DNA from: Acidobacteriota bacterium
GTDB taxonomy: Bacteria > Acidobacteriota > Thermoanaerobaculia > Multivoradales > JAGPDF01
Length of the DNA stretch: 64,000 nt
Assembly: GCA_014584695.1 (NCBI GenBank)
Contig: JACTMI010000015.1
Coordinates: 1-64,000, forward strand
Reading direction: 5' to 3'
The position numbers were made by a program, and so were the translations under genes. The notes beneath the pieces are model-generated. The model saw nothing but the letters and a program-made list of their open reading frames with translations. It was not told where the DNA came from and searched no databases. Of the stretch, positions 52,621-60,773 are shown one piece after another. Position 1 is the stretch's first letter; each line of letters begins with the position of its first letter.

Positions 52621-54321
52621 TCAGTCGGCCGCCAGGGCCTGCGCGGCCAGCGCGTCGAGACGTTCGAGTCCCTCGACGGGATCCCCGGCCACATGCACCC
52701 GCAAGGCTCGGCGACCGCGGGCGCGGAGGACCTCGAAGTCCCCGCGCGCCTGCGCCGCGATCACCTGCCCGAAGGTCAGCCGCTGTCCGGGCACCGGCAG
52801 ATCGTCCAGCGGGTCGGCCGTGATCTGGAGAAAGAGGCCCGATGCGGGCCCCCCCTTGTGGGCCTGTCCGGTCGAATGCAGGAATCTCGGCCCGAAACCG
52901 AGCGACGTGGCGACCCGGCGCCTGTCGCGCACCCGGTGCCGGAGGCGCTGCAGGATCGTTTCGTGACGATCGCTCGCCTCCAGGAAAGCCAGGAGCGCGA
53001 AGTAGTCCCCGGGAGCCAGCCGCGCCAGGTGCCGCCTCATCAGCTCCACCGGTGAGACTCCGGGCTCGAGCCCTCGCGCCAACCCCGCGTCGGCGAAGAA
53101 CGACAGCGGGCCGGCGGTCGCGAGCGGTGACTCGAGGGGCAGCGCGCCCGTCGCCTCGACCGCCGCCGTCAGCTTGCGGGCTTCGACTTTCGCAGCCTCG
53201 ACGTCCGGCTGGTCGAAGGGATGGACACCCAGCCAGGCGCCAGCGACCGCGGTCGCGATCTCCCAGCGGTACATCTCGGCGCCCAGGGCCTCGCGCTGGT
53301 CGACGTCGAGCTCGACGATCGGCCGGCGCTCGGCCGCCAGGGCCGCGAGAGCTTCCTCGTCGAGCGCTCCGAGCTGACCCCGGTAGCGCAGCGCGACGAA
53401 CAGCCGATCACCGCCGTAGCGGTCGGAGTCGGCCAGGTGCTCGCCGTCGATCGGCAGCACCGCGCGGCCCGACTTGCCGGTCGACTCGGCGATCAGCTGC
53501 TCGAGCCAAGTGCCGAAACTCGCGAGCTCGGGGGCGGGGACCAGGGTCAGCTTGTCGATGCCGGCGGCGGCCGCCACTCCGAGCAGCAACCCGAGCCGGA
53601 CCGCCGGATTCTCTTCGGGCTCGGCGCGCCGCGCGTCGACCGCCGCCTCGAGCGCCCGACGGAGCAGCCGCTCGACCTCGAGGCCCTGGAGCGCCGCCGG
53701 GACCAGGCCGAACGCCGACAGCGCCGAGAAGCGACCGCCGATGGTCGGCTCGCCGAGCACGACCCGCCGGAAACCGCGCTCGCGCGCCTCCGCTGCCAGT
53801 TTCGACCCCGGATCGGTGACGGCCAGGAAACGGCTCCCGGCGCGACCGCCGAGCTGGCGCCGGAACTGCTCGTGGAAATGCGCGAGCAGCAGGCTCGGCT
53901 CGAGCGTCGAGCCCGACTTGCTGGCCACCACGACCAGCGTCCGCTCGGGCTCGATGCGGCGATCGACGGCACGGATCTGATCCGGGTCGGTCGAATCGAG
54001 CACCAGCGGCTCCGGGTAGCCGGCACGCCGTCCGAACACCCGCCGTTGGACCTCCGCACCCAGGCTCGAGCCACCCATGCCGAGCAGCAGGAACGATTCG
54101 GCGCCGTCGGCGCGAGCCTCGTCGGCGAGCTCCCGCCAGAGTCCGAGCCGCGACAGGCTCGCCTCCGGCGCGTCCAGCCACCCGAGCCAACGGTCTTCGT
54201 CGCCACCGCTCCAGAGACTCGCATCGCGGGCGAAGAGTCGCTCCGTCCCCCGGCGCTGCCGCCACTCGGCGAGCGCCTGCTCGAGCTGCCGCTCCAGCTC
54301 GATCGGCAGCCGCGCCAACAT
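52621..54321 (-). CDS. pgi: Glucose-6-phosphate isomerase
   Basis: 566 residues. SIS-type phosphosugar motifs: LLGMGGSSLGAEV, VVASKSGSTLEPSLLL, GEPTIGGRFSALSAFG and KVEARK / GQAHKGGPASGLFLQ. The arrangement matches the PGI half of fused transaldolase-PGI proteins. It interconverts glucose-6-phosphate and fructose-6-phosphate. The ATG shares one base with the TGA of the upstream tal gene (TGATG), so the two enzymes are separate but translationally coupled. Confidence 0.92.
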   Translation of the reverse strand: MLARLPIELERQLEQALAEWRQRRGTERLFARDASLWSGGDEDRWLGWLDAPEASLSRLGLWRELADEARADGAESFLLLGMGGSSLGAEVQRRVFGRRAGYPEPLVLDSTDPDQIRAVDRRIEPERTLVVVASKSGSTLEPSLLLAHFHEQFRRQLGGRAGSRFLAVTDPGSKLAAEARERGFRRVVLGEPTIGGRFSALSAFGLVPAALQGLEVERLLRRALEAAVDARRAEPEENPAVRLGLLLGVAAAAGIDKLTLVPAPELASFGTWLEQLIAESTGKSGRAVLPIDGEHLADSDRYGGDRLFVALRYRGQLGALDEEALAALAAERRPIVELDVDQREALGAEMYRWEIATAVAGAWLGVHPFDQPDVEAAKVEARKLTAAVEATGALPLESPLATAGPLSFFADAGLARGLEPGVSPVELMRRHLARLAPGDYFALLAFLEASDRHETILQRLRHRVRDRRRVATSLGFGPRFLHSTGQAHKGGPASGLFLQITADPLDDLPVPGQRLTFGQVIAAQARGDFEVLRARGRRALRVHVAGDPVEGLERLDALAAQALAAD

Positions 54322-55490
54322 CAGACCGGGCGCTCCGCCAGCTCGCGGGCACGCCCCTCGACCGCCGCGAGCAGCTTCTGGAAGGGCTGCACGAACTTGG
54401 CGATACCGTCGGCCAGCAGCTCGTCGGTGGCCTGGTCGAGCGAAATGCCGGCCTCCGCGAGCCCCTCCAGCGTGGCGCGGGCGCCGCCCAGCCCGTCGAC
54501 CAGCGTGGCGCGGGCGACGCCGTGATCGCGAAACGCGGCGAGCGTCTCGGGCGGAATCGTGTTGACCGTGTCGGGGCCGATCAGCTCCTCGACGTAGAGC
54601 GTGTCGCGGTAGGCGGGGTTCTTGGTCGAGGTCGAAGCCCAGAGCAGGCGTTGCGCCCGCGCGCCCCGCGCCGCGAGAACGGCGAAGCGCTCGCTCGCCA
54701 CCAGCGCGAGGTAGTGCTGATAGGCGAGCTTGGCGTTGGCGATCGCCACCTGCCCGCGCAATCTCTCGAGCCCCGCCCGCGGGCCGTCGTCTTCGGTCGT
54801 CAGTCGCTCGTCGATCCAGCGGTCGATCAGGGTGTCGATTCGGCTGACGAAGAAGCTCGCGACGCTCGCCACGCCGGCGACGGGCAGGCCCCGCGCGGCG
54901 CGCTCTTCGAGCGCCGCCAAGTGGGCCTCGGCGACCTGCGCGTAAGTCCGCCGCGAGAACAGCAGGGTGACGTTGACGTGGATGCCGTCGGCGAGCAGGC
55001 GCTCTATCGCCGGCAGGCCGGCCGGCGTGCCCGGCACCTTGATCATCAGGTTCGGCCGGCCGACCGCCGTCCAGAGCCGGTGCGCCTCCGCGACCGTCGA
55101 AGCGGTGTCGTCGGCGAGGTCGGGCGCGACCTCCAGGCTGACGAAGCCATCCGCGCCGGCGGTGCGCTCGTAGACCGGCGCGAGGATGTCGGCCGCCCGC
55201 CGGACGTCCTCGACCGCGAGCGCTTCGTAGATCCGGCGTGGATCGCCGCCGCTCGATCCTGCGACCTCGCGGATCTGCGCCGTGTACTCCTCGCCCTCGG
55301 CGATCGCCTTCTCGAAGATCGCCGGGTTCGAGGTCACGCCCGTGACCCCGTCGTCCGCCACCAGCCGCGCGAGCTCGCCCGAGTCGAGCGCACCGCGCCG
55401 GATGTAGTCGAGCCAGACCGACTGGCCCAGCCGGCCCAGCTCGAGCAGCGGGTTCGTACGGGTCGGAGAGGGAGTTGCGGCGCTGGCCAT
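54321..55490 (-). CDS. tal: Transaldolase
   Basis: 389 residues. Conserved blocks VTSNPAIFEKAI (Asp/Asn region), PNLMIKVPGTPAGLPAI with the Schiff-base Lys151, HVNVTLLFS and WASTSTKNPAYRD. This is the long (type 4, tal-pgi) subfamily. It exchanges dihydroxyacetone units in the pentose phosphate pathway. ATG 55490 is used; a further in-frame start lies upstream (55550) but adds 20 non-family residues. Downstream pgi overlaps by 1 nt. Confidence 0.95.
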   Translation of the reverse strand: MASAATPSPTRTNPLLELGRLGQSVWLDYIRRGALDSGELARLVADDGVTGVTSNPAIFEKAIAEGEEYTAQIREVAGSSGGDPRRIYEALAVEDVRRAADILAPVYERTAGADGFVSLEVAPDLADDTASTVAEAHRLWTAVGRPNLMIKVPGTPAGLPAIERLLADGIHVNVTLLFSRRTYAQVAEAHLAALEERAARGLPVAGVASVASFFVSRIDTLIDRWIDERLTTEDDGPRAGLERLRGQVAIANAKLAYQHYLALVASERFAVLAARGARAQRLLWASTSTKNPAYRDTLYVEELIGPDTVNTIPPETLAAFRDHGVARATLVDGLGGARATLEGLAEAGISLDQATDELLADGIAKFVQPFQKLLAAVEGRARELAERPV

Positions 55491-55571
55491 GCTGCGCTCC
55501 TCAGAAGTCGTTCCAGTTCGAAGATATCCGGGGGCGAAATCGCCGTCCATCGGCTCCGGGGAGACCTGCCG

Positions 55572-55976
55572 CTACCGCTCCTCGTCACCCAGCAAGACCT
55601 CCTCGTCCTCCTCGTCCTCGTCGTCTTCGTCCGCCATCTCCTCGTCGACGGTGTCGACCACGCCGGTGATGAAGGCGATCTCGAACCACTCCTGGAGGGC
55701 CGCCAGGTCGCGCTGCCCGGGCCAGCGCGAGGTATCGGTCGACCAGGCCTCGAGCTCCTCCTCGAACAGCATCTCGGCGACCTCCGCCAGCACCCGGGCG
55801 GCCTCTTCCTCCTCGTCGCACGGCGGCACCAGGTAGACCGTCGGCTCGGCGTCGCCGAGCGCTTCGGCCACCTCTTCCGGGGACATCTCCCCCGGATCGT
55901 GGACCTCCTGGGCCCAGGCGATGTAGGGCGCCTTCGGACGGAGCAGCACGGCGGAGCGGTTCACCAAGGGCAGCAT
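55572..55976 (-). CDS. Acidic hypothetical protein
   Basis: 134 residues, no signal or TM. The first 80 residues look globular (AVLLRPKAPYIAWAQEVHD, SPEEVAEALGDAEPTVYLVPPC), the end is a run of Asp/Glu (ADEDDEDEEDEE). I do not recognise the family. A Shine-Dalgarno GGGAGGTGAG precedes the ATG. Perhaps a small regulatory or chaperone-like protein. Confidence 0.6.
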   Translation of the reverse strand: MLPLVNRSAVLLRPKAPYIAWAQEVHDPGEMSPEEVAEALGDAEPTVYLVPPCDEEEEAARVLAEVAEMLFEEELEAWSTDTSRWPGQRDLAALQEWFEIAFITGVVDTVDEEMADEDDEDEEDEEVLLGDEER

Positions 55977-56064
55977 CTCTCACCTCCCGGGTCGGCCCGG
56001 AGTCTGTCACCGATCGGTGGCGGTCGCGCGGGCCACCGTGGTGCCGCCCGGCTCGCCGACCCGA

Positions 56065-56070
56065 TACCAT
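56065..56070 (+). promoter_or_regulatory. Predicted -10 box for leaderless VOC gene
   Basis: TACCAT, 6 nt, ATG 56077. No Shine-Dalgarno. Confidence 0.5.
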
Positions 56071-56076
56071 CCGGCC

Positions 56077-56445
56077 ATGGACGCCGTCGCGATTCCCGTC
56101 CTCCCCTGCCGCGATCTGGACCGCGCCCTCGCCTTCTACGGCGCGCTCGGCTTCCGGCTGGTCTACGAGCAGGGTGAGCCCGACCCGTACGCGATCGTCG
56201 ACTTGCACGGCGCGGAAGTCCACCTCTTCGTCGCGCCGGGGCTCGAGGCGGAGCGCTCGCTCCACGGCTGCTACTTGCGCGTGTTCGACGCCGACACCGT
56301 GCATCGCGAGTGGAGCGCCCGGGGCCTCCCTTCGACGGGACTCCCACGGCTCGGCCCGCTCGGCGACCTGCCGTCGGGCATGCGCGAGTTCGAGCTCGTC
56401 GACCCCGACGGCAACCGCCTCCGCGTCGGCCACCTGATCGAATAG
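56077..56445 (+). CDS. VOC-family protein (bleomycin-resistance-like)
   Basis: 122 residues, one vicinal-oxygen-chelate domain: IPVLPCRDLDRALAFYGALGFRLVYEQGEPD (N-terminal betaalphabeta), VHLFVAPG, and the end FELVDPDGNRLRVGHL (metal/ligand region DPDGN). Typical of bleomycin-binding/glyoxalase-like small proteins. Substrate unknown. ATG 56077 chosen from the -10 spacing and the family N-terminus. Confidence 0.85.
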   Translation: MDAVAIPVLPCRDLDRALAFYGALGFRLVYEQGEPDPYAIVDLHGAEVHLFVAPGLEAERSLHGCYLRVFDADTVHREWSARGLPSTGLPRLGPLGDLPSGMREFELVDPDGNRLRVGHLIE

Positions 56446-56532
56446 CGCCTTCGCGCGGCGCTGGCCAGGAACCGCCGCGTCGCGTGCAAGCCTGGTCCCG
56501 CACGGGGAACCCGCGCGGTCGACCAGCTCGAA

Positions 56533-57138
56533 TCAACGACCGGCGGGGGCGGCCGCCAGGCGCAACAGGTCCTCGACGATCCAGAAGGTCAGGCCCCAGA
56601 TGGCCCGCCCCTGGTAGCGGCAGCAGGGCAGCGAGATCGGCACGCCGCCGTAGTCGTAGGCGAGCGTCTCGCGGCGGCCGGGATCGGCCAGGAATCCGAG
56701 CGGAACCCACAAGGCCTCGGCCACCTCGTGGTTGAGCACGAAGGCCGGATCGGCGTCGGCCTCGAGCGCGAAGCCGAACGGCACGACGCTCTTCGGCAGC
56801 CCGCCGTCGCGCAGGTGGGTGCGGACCTCGGAGAGGCGACCGAGCGGCCGCGCCGTTCGCGCCAGGTCGAGCCCCAGCTCCTCCTGCGTCTCCCGGATCG
56901 CGGCCTCGAGCGGCGACGGATCGGTCGAGTCGACGCGCCCACCGGGCAGTCCCATGTGGCCGGACCAGGGGTCCGACGGATGCTCGGCGCGGCGGATGAA
57001 GAGCAGCTCGAGCCCGTCCCGGCGCTCCCGCAACACGGCCGCCACCGCGGCCTTTTCTCGGGCCGGCCCGGGAACCTCCGCGGGCCGGGCCCGATCGAAC
57101 GCCGACCGCAGCAGCTCGAGGCTCGCTTGCAGACTCAC
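56533..57138 (-). CDS. Nudix hydrolase, CoA pyrophosphatase type
   Basis: 201 residues. Nudix box GGRVDSTDPSPLEAAIRETQEELGL (about 66-90) satisfies GX5EX7REUXEEXGU. The preceding GHMGLPGG and the tail GVPISLPCCRYQGRAIWGLTFWIVEDLL fit the CoA diphosphatase (NudL/YeaB) class, which cleaves CoA or acyl-CoA. The GTG start lies 6 nt after GAGAAT, so a leaderless start is probable. Confidence 0.88.
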   Translation of the reverse strand: MSLQASLELLRSAFDRARPAEVPGPAREKAAVAAVLRERRDGLELLFIRRAEHPSDPWSGHMGLPGGRVDSTDPSPLEAAIRETQEELGLDLARTARPLGRLSEVRTHLRDGGLPKSVVPFGFALEADADPAFVLNHEVAEALWVPLGFLADPGRRETLAYDYGGVPISLPCCRYQGRAIWGLTFWIVEDLLRLAAAPAGR

Positions 57139-57144
57139 CCGGTC

Positions 57145-57150
57145 ATTCTC
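57145..57150 (-). promoter_or_regulatory. Predicted -10 box for Nudix gene
   Basis: GAGAAT on the minus strand (57150-57145), 6 nt, then GTG 57138. First base is G, so this is a weak match. Confidence 0.35.
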
Positions 57151-57235
57151 CCATCAGCACGTCGCCGCCGCGACGGAGCGCGCCGCTGCGCCGCCGGCGC
57201 GCGGCGTCGGCCGACGGAGACCGGGAGCCAGCACT

Positions 57236-59545
57236 TCAGAACCGGTAGCCGAGGGCGGCCGACAGGGCTCGACCCGGCTCCGGAACGCGTACCCCGCTGC
57301 GGAAGGGATCGCGTTGAAAGGACAGGTGCTCGGTGAAATGCCGATCGAACAGATTCGCGACTCCGAGAGTCGCCGTCAGCCTGGCGCCGCGCCAGCCGAG
57401 GCGGGCGTGGGTCGCCGCCCAGCTTGGCGTCTCCTCCTCTCCGAGCGTCGAATCGACCCGGCGCTGGCGGGCGGCCAAGATCTGCTCGAGCTCGGCGAAC
57501 CACCGGCCGTCGTCCCAGCGCGCCGAGAGCCGCGCGGTCGGCGCCGGCATCTCGGCCAGGGCCCCCGCGGGCGACCCGGCACCGGCCAGGCGGCCGCGCT
57601 CGCCTCGGAGCCACGACAGATCTCCCGCCAGGAACAGACGTTCACCCAGGCTCGTCGAAGCCGTGACCTCCACGCCGAAGATCTCGGCGTCGACGTTGGC
57701 GAACGACCGCGCCAGCTTCGGCATCGCCATCATGCCGCCGCCAGCCGCCGGCTTCGCCGCCACCTGGACCACGGTGACGTAGTCCTCGATCCACTGCGCG
57801 TAGACCGCGAGGCCGACTCGCGAGTGCTCGCCCTCCCATCCGAGCTCGACATCGCCTCCGGTATTGCGGCTCGGCTCGAGCTGTGGGTCCCCCACCCAGT
57901 CACTCGCCATGCGGACCAAGCCGAGGTAGCGCTCGGTCGCCTCGGGTACCCGCGCCGCGTGGCCGAGGCCGATCGCGGCGCGCAATCCGTCTCGCTGCAG
58001 GGCCAAGCGCACCTGACCCGCCGGCAGCAGGTCCCGTCGCTCGAGCGAGCGGGTGCCGTGGTACCGCTCGTAGAGCTCGCCCGGAGCGCGGGCCGCGTCC
58101 GCCCGACTCTCCGCGGCATCGAGCCGGGCGCCCGCGGTGAGGGTCGCCCAGGCCGCCAGGCTCCGCGTCGCCTCGACGTACAGGCCCGCGACGTCGACCT
58201 CGACGTCCGGGATCATCGCCTGCTCCGCATAGCCGCCCATCGCCATCCGGTTGCACGCGTCCCAGCTCCGGCGCGAGGTCTCGAGACCCGCGGTCCAGCC
58301 GGCGCCGCTCACCTCGAGAGCCAAGCCCGAAGTCACCGTTTCCGCCCAGGTCGACATCGAGTACGCGCGCGGGCGGCCGAGCGCCGACGTGCGCAGGCGG
58401 TCGTCCATCCCATGCTCGACCGCCGCCCAGCTCGCCTGGGCACCGAGCGACAGGTTGGCCGCGCCCAGGCCCGTCGCCTGGTAGCGCAGCCGCAGCCGAT
58501 CGGCGTCGTCGTAGCGGGCGTCCATGGCCAGGTACGGGTAGAGCACCGTGTCCGACCGCTGGGCGCTGTAGGCCAGGTCGAGCGTCGCCCGATCGGTGAG
58601 CGACGCTCCGAGGCGGGACCAGCCGGTCGTCAGGTCGAAGGCGCGGACCCCATCGGCGACGGGGGCATAGGCGGCGACCTCGGTCACCCGCTCGCCGCGC
58701 CCGTCGCGGTAGGGGTCCGACCGCCGTTGCGAGCCGCCGGCGAGGACCGAGATCCGCTCCCCGCCCCATCCGGCCGACAGCGCGGGATTCCAGAATCCGG
58801 CCGAACCGAGCGCCAGCTCCGGGTGGGCGCTCCAGCCAGGAGAGGGCGCCCGGGTGAGGACGTTCACGGTGCCGCCCAGGGCCCCCTGCCGGCGCAAGTC
58901 GAACGGCCCCTTGGTCACTTCGATCCGTTCGACCTCGGCGAAGTCGACGTGGAACGCGGCGGGATCCATCTTGTTCGGGCACGCGCCATGGAGGGGCTGG
59001 CCGTCCACCAGGATCGCCAGATCCCGGCTCTGGAGGCCGCGCAGCACGACCTCGTTGGCGATTCCCCCCTTTCGCAACTTCCACAGCCCCGGCAGCTCGG
59101 CGAGCGCTTCGCCGACATCGCGCGCGGCACTCTCGCGCAGCCGGCTGGCCTCCAGGCTGTCCCGCGGCATCTCGCCCGCGGCGGTGATCGACTCGGCAAA
59201 GAGGGGCAGCGCGAGTGTCAGTTCGACGCGCTGCTCCTCGCCGGGCGCGAGCGTCACCTCCGCGCGCGCCAGCTCCGGCAGCCCGGGCAGCTCGGCCGTG
59301 ATCCGCCACCTGCCCGCCGCGAGCGGGCCGGACCGGAAGCGGCCGTCCGCGCCCGAGGCGAGACGGCGGGTCTCGGTGCCGCCCTCGGCTTCGAGCACGA
59401 TCGTCACTCCGGGGACGCGCGCGCCGTCGATCGTTCGCACCGTGCCGACCAGCCGGCCTTCGGACGCCGCGACTGCTCCCGCGGGTACCAGCCAGCCGAC
59501 GGTCAGCCCCAGAGCCGCCCAAATCCCAACGCTCCTCCGCCACAT
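57236..59545 (-). CDS. TonB-dependent copper receptor (OprC/NosA-like)
   Basis: 769 residues. Signal peptide (about 1-28), a carboxypeptidase-regulatory-like domain (30-110), plug domain (about 120-235, LAILVDGQPLHGACPNKMDPAAF) and a 22-strand-type beta barrel ending in Phe. The copper ligands of OprC (CxxxM and HxM) are present: C189-PNK-M193 in the plug and H378-G-M380 in an extracellular loop, about 190 residues apart as in OprC (about 180). AAGGAG precedes the ATG. It takes up Cu across the outer membrane; NosA serves N2O reductase. Downstream of a Cys-rich gene (107-bp gap) in one operon. Confidence 0.88.
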   Translation of the reverse strand: MWRRSVGIWAALGLTVGWLVPAGAVAASEGRLVGTVRTIDGARVPGVTIVLEAEGGTETRRLASGADGRFRSGPLAAGRWRITAELPGLPELARAEVTLAPGEEQRVELTLALPLFAESITAAGEMPRDSLEASRLRESAARDVGEALAELPGLWKLRKGGIANEVVLRGLQSRDLAILVDGQPLHGACPNKMDPAAFHVDFAEVERIEVTKGPFDLRRQGALGGTVNVLTRAPSPGWSAHPELALGSAGFWNPALSAGWGGERISVLAGGSQRRSDPYRDGRGERVTEVAAYAPVADGVRAFDLTTGWSRLGASLTDRATLDLAYSAQRSDTVLYPYLAMDARYDDADRLRLRYQATGLGAANLSLGAQASWAAVEHGMDDRLRTSALGRPRAYSMSTWAETVTSGLALEVSGAGWTAGLETSRRSWDACNRMAMGGYAEQAMIPDVEVDVAGLYVEATRSLAAWATLTAGARLDAAESRADAARAPGELYERYHGTRSLERRDLLPAGQVRLALQRDGLRAAIGLGHAARVPEATERYLGLVRMASDWVGDPQLEPSRNTGGDVELGWEGEHSRVGLAVYAQWIEDYVTVVQVAAKPAAGGGMMAMPKLARSFANVDAEIFGVEVTASTSLGERLFLAGDLSWLRGERGRLAGAGSPAGALAEMPAPTARLSARWDDGRWFAELEQILAARQRRVDSTLGEEETPSWAATHARLGWRGARLTATLGVANLFDRHFTEHLSFQRDPFRSGVRVPEPGRALSAALGYRF

Positions 59546-59652
59546 GTCGAGCTCCTTTCGTCCTCGATCGAGTCCCCGCCGGCATCGGCGGTCGACCGGC
59601 CCGAGCGGGCCCACGCGGCCCACCCGGGCGGTGCGACGCACCTGCCGGGAGA

Positions 59653-60045
59653 TCAGACGGGCGAACGGAGCCGGCGAGGGGGGGGCGTCGTCGGGTCGGT
59701 GGAGCGGGTGAGGGGAGAGGGAAGAACTGCCGCGAGCGGGCCATCGCCGGTGACATCCGCGACCAGATTCGTCTCGGTGGGCGGCAGGGCCGGATCGAAG
59801 GTCATCGGCGCTCCCGCCGCGCCATCGTGACCGCCGCAGCGGCAGCTCGCGTAGAGACAGAGGCCGGCGTCGGAGAGGAGCCGCGCGTGACAGCAGCGCC
59901 CGCGCGTGCAGCAGCTCGTCTCGTCGTCGCCGAGCGCCGCAACGACCGGTGTCAGCAACAGCGCGCCGAAGAGGCCGAGCAACGCCAGCGCGACGCCCTT
60001 CGCAACGTCGCCGAGTCCTCCACTCCCGCGCCTCGGCTCTCTCAC
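59653..60045 (-). CDS. Cys-rich small membrane-associated protein
   Basis: 130 residues from GTG 60045. One TM helix (about 17-38) is followed by a Cys cluster (SCCTRGRCCHARLL, CLYASCRCGGHDG) and a Thr/Pro-rich tail. The cluster (seven to eight Cys and two His) looks designed to bind Cu or Zn. No known family recognised; position directly before the OprC/NosA-type gene suggests a periplasmic or membrane Cu carrier. The second GTG is preferred because TAGCGT lies 7 nt before it; an in-frame GTG at 60051 lies closer. Confidence 0.65.
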   Translation of the reverse strand: MREPRRGSGGLGDVAKGVALALLGLFGALLLTPVVAALGDDETSCCTRGRCCHARLLSDAGLCLYASCRCGGHDGAAGAPMTFDPALPPTETNLVADVTGDGPLAAVLPSPLTRSTDPTTPPPRRLRSPV

Positions 60046-60052
60046 GCTCACT

Positions 60053-60058
60053 ACGCTA
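60053..60058 (-). promoter_or_regulatory. Predicted -10 box for Cys-rich/copper receptor operon
   Basis: TAGCGT on the minus strand (60058-60053), then 7 nt and GTG 60045. No Shine-Dalgarno. Confidence 0.5.
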
Positions 60059-60080
60059 GGGGAGCTCGCGACACGCCGAC

Positions 60081-60094
60081 ATGACCGCGGTCAT
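60081..60094. promoter_or_regulatory. FNR/CRP-type palindrome upstream of copper operon (box 1)
   Basis: ATGACCGCGGTCAT, a perfect 14-bp palindrome, centre 60087.5. Its centre lies 42.5 bp before the predicted leaderless start of the Cys-rich gene (60045). TGAC-N4-GTCA is the CRP/FNR superfamily pattern (FNR-, DNR- and HcpR-like sites). Confidence 0.6.
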
Positions 60095-60217
60095 CTCCTG
60101 CAGCCTCCGAGCGCTCAGATTAGAACCAGCGCGTGGGCGGACACCCCACCCCTTCGCGCGGGACGAGCGCCTCGGTCCGCCGCGCGACCGCGCGTTCCGG
60201 CGGCGTCTGGCGGCCTC

Positions 60218-60231
60218 CTGACCGCCGTCAT
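60218..60231. promoter_or_regulatory. FNR/CRP-type near-palindrome upstream of ygbA-like gene (box 2)
   Basis: CTGACCGCCGTCAT, two differences from box 1, centre 60224.5, exactly 42.5 bp before the GTG at 60267. It would overlap the -35 position of that promoter (class II activation). Confidence 0.55.
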
Positions 60232-60253
60232 AGCGCCGCGCGAACCGGCATGC

Positions 60254-60259
60254 TGGAAT
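60254..60259 (+). promoter_or_regulatory. Predicted -10 box for ygbA-like gene
   Basis: TGGAAT, 7 nt, GTG 60267. The weak match to TANNNT is consistent with an activator-dependent promoter. Confidence 0.45.
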
Positions 60260-60266
60260 CGGGGCC

Positions 60267-60635
60267 GTGAACGATCTCGAAACCGGCCGGCTCAGGCGGG
60301 AGTGGCGCACGCTCGAGGCCATGATCGCCATCACTTGCCGGGATCTGCACGACGGGCGCCGCGGGGCGCTCTGTGCCGAGTGCAGCGAGCTGCGCGACTA
60401 CGCCGCGCTCCGGCTCGCCCGCTGCCCGTTCGGCGCCGACAAGCCGACCTGCGCCAACTGCAAGATCCACTGCTATCGGCCGCAGCCGCGCGAACGGGTC
60501 CGGCAGGTGATGCGACACGCCGGACCCCGGATGCTGCTCCGGCATCCGGTGCTCGCCCTGCTCCACCTGCTCGTCGACGAGCGGCGGCCGGCGCCGGAGA
60601 AGCCCCCGCGGCGGCCGGCGACCTCGGCCCCGTGA
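60267..60635 (+). CDS. ygbA: YgbA-like nitrous-oxide-stimulated-promoter family protein
   Basis: 122 residues, no signal peptide. The Cys pattern C-x2-C (LCAECSEL) with later C-P-F-G, C-ANC-K-I-HC-Y (TCANCKIHCY) is that of the YgbA family. The E. coli gene belongs to the NsrR nitrosative-stress regulon; biochemical role is unresolved, perhaps metal or Fe-S binding. The gene is divergent from the Cu receptor operon, with a similar activator box at the same distance. GTG start from leaderless -10 spacing. Confidence 0.85.
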   Translation: MNDLETGRLRREWRTLEAMIAITCRDLHDGRRGALCAECSELRDYAALRLARCPFGADKPTCANCKIHCYRPQPRERVRQVMRHAGPRMLLRHPVLALLHLLVDERRPAPEKPPRRPATSAP

Positions 60636-60673
60636 GCGGCGATTTCATTGGGGGGGGCACGCGGGTCTCATCG

Positions 60674-60699
60674 AAAAGGGGAGGGCATGCGCCCTCCCC
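60674..60699 (-). terminator. Rho-independent terminator after OPT transporter
   Basis: On the minus strand a perfect 9-bp stem (GGGGAGGGC/GCCCTCCCC, 4-nt loop) is followed by TTTT, about 75 bp beyond the OPT stop codon. The plus strand lacks a T tract here, so it terminates the OPT transcript. Confidence 0.75.
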
Positions 60700-60773
60700 T
60701 CGGGCAGCGGAGTGAATCCACTGGTCTCACCCCGCCGCGGTCGCTCGCCTTCCGGCTCGCTCCTCGGGTTCGC

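Noticed and set aside
54300-54340. Apparent frameshift splitting a tal-pgi fusion
   Set aside because: Both frames have a normal stop and start (TGATG) and no family sequence is lost, so they are treated as two genes.
60678-60699. Terminator on the plus strand after the ygbA-like gene
   Set aside because: The T tract is present only on the minus-strand side of the hairpin, so it was assigned to the OPT gene.
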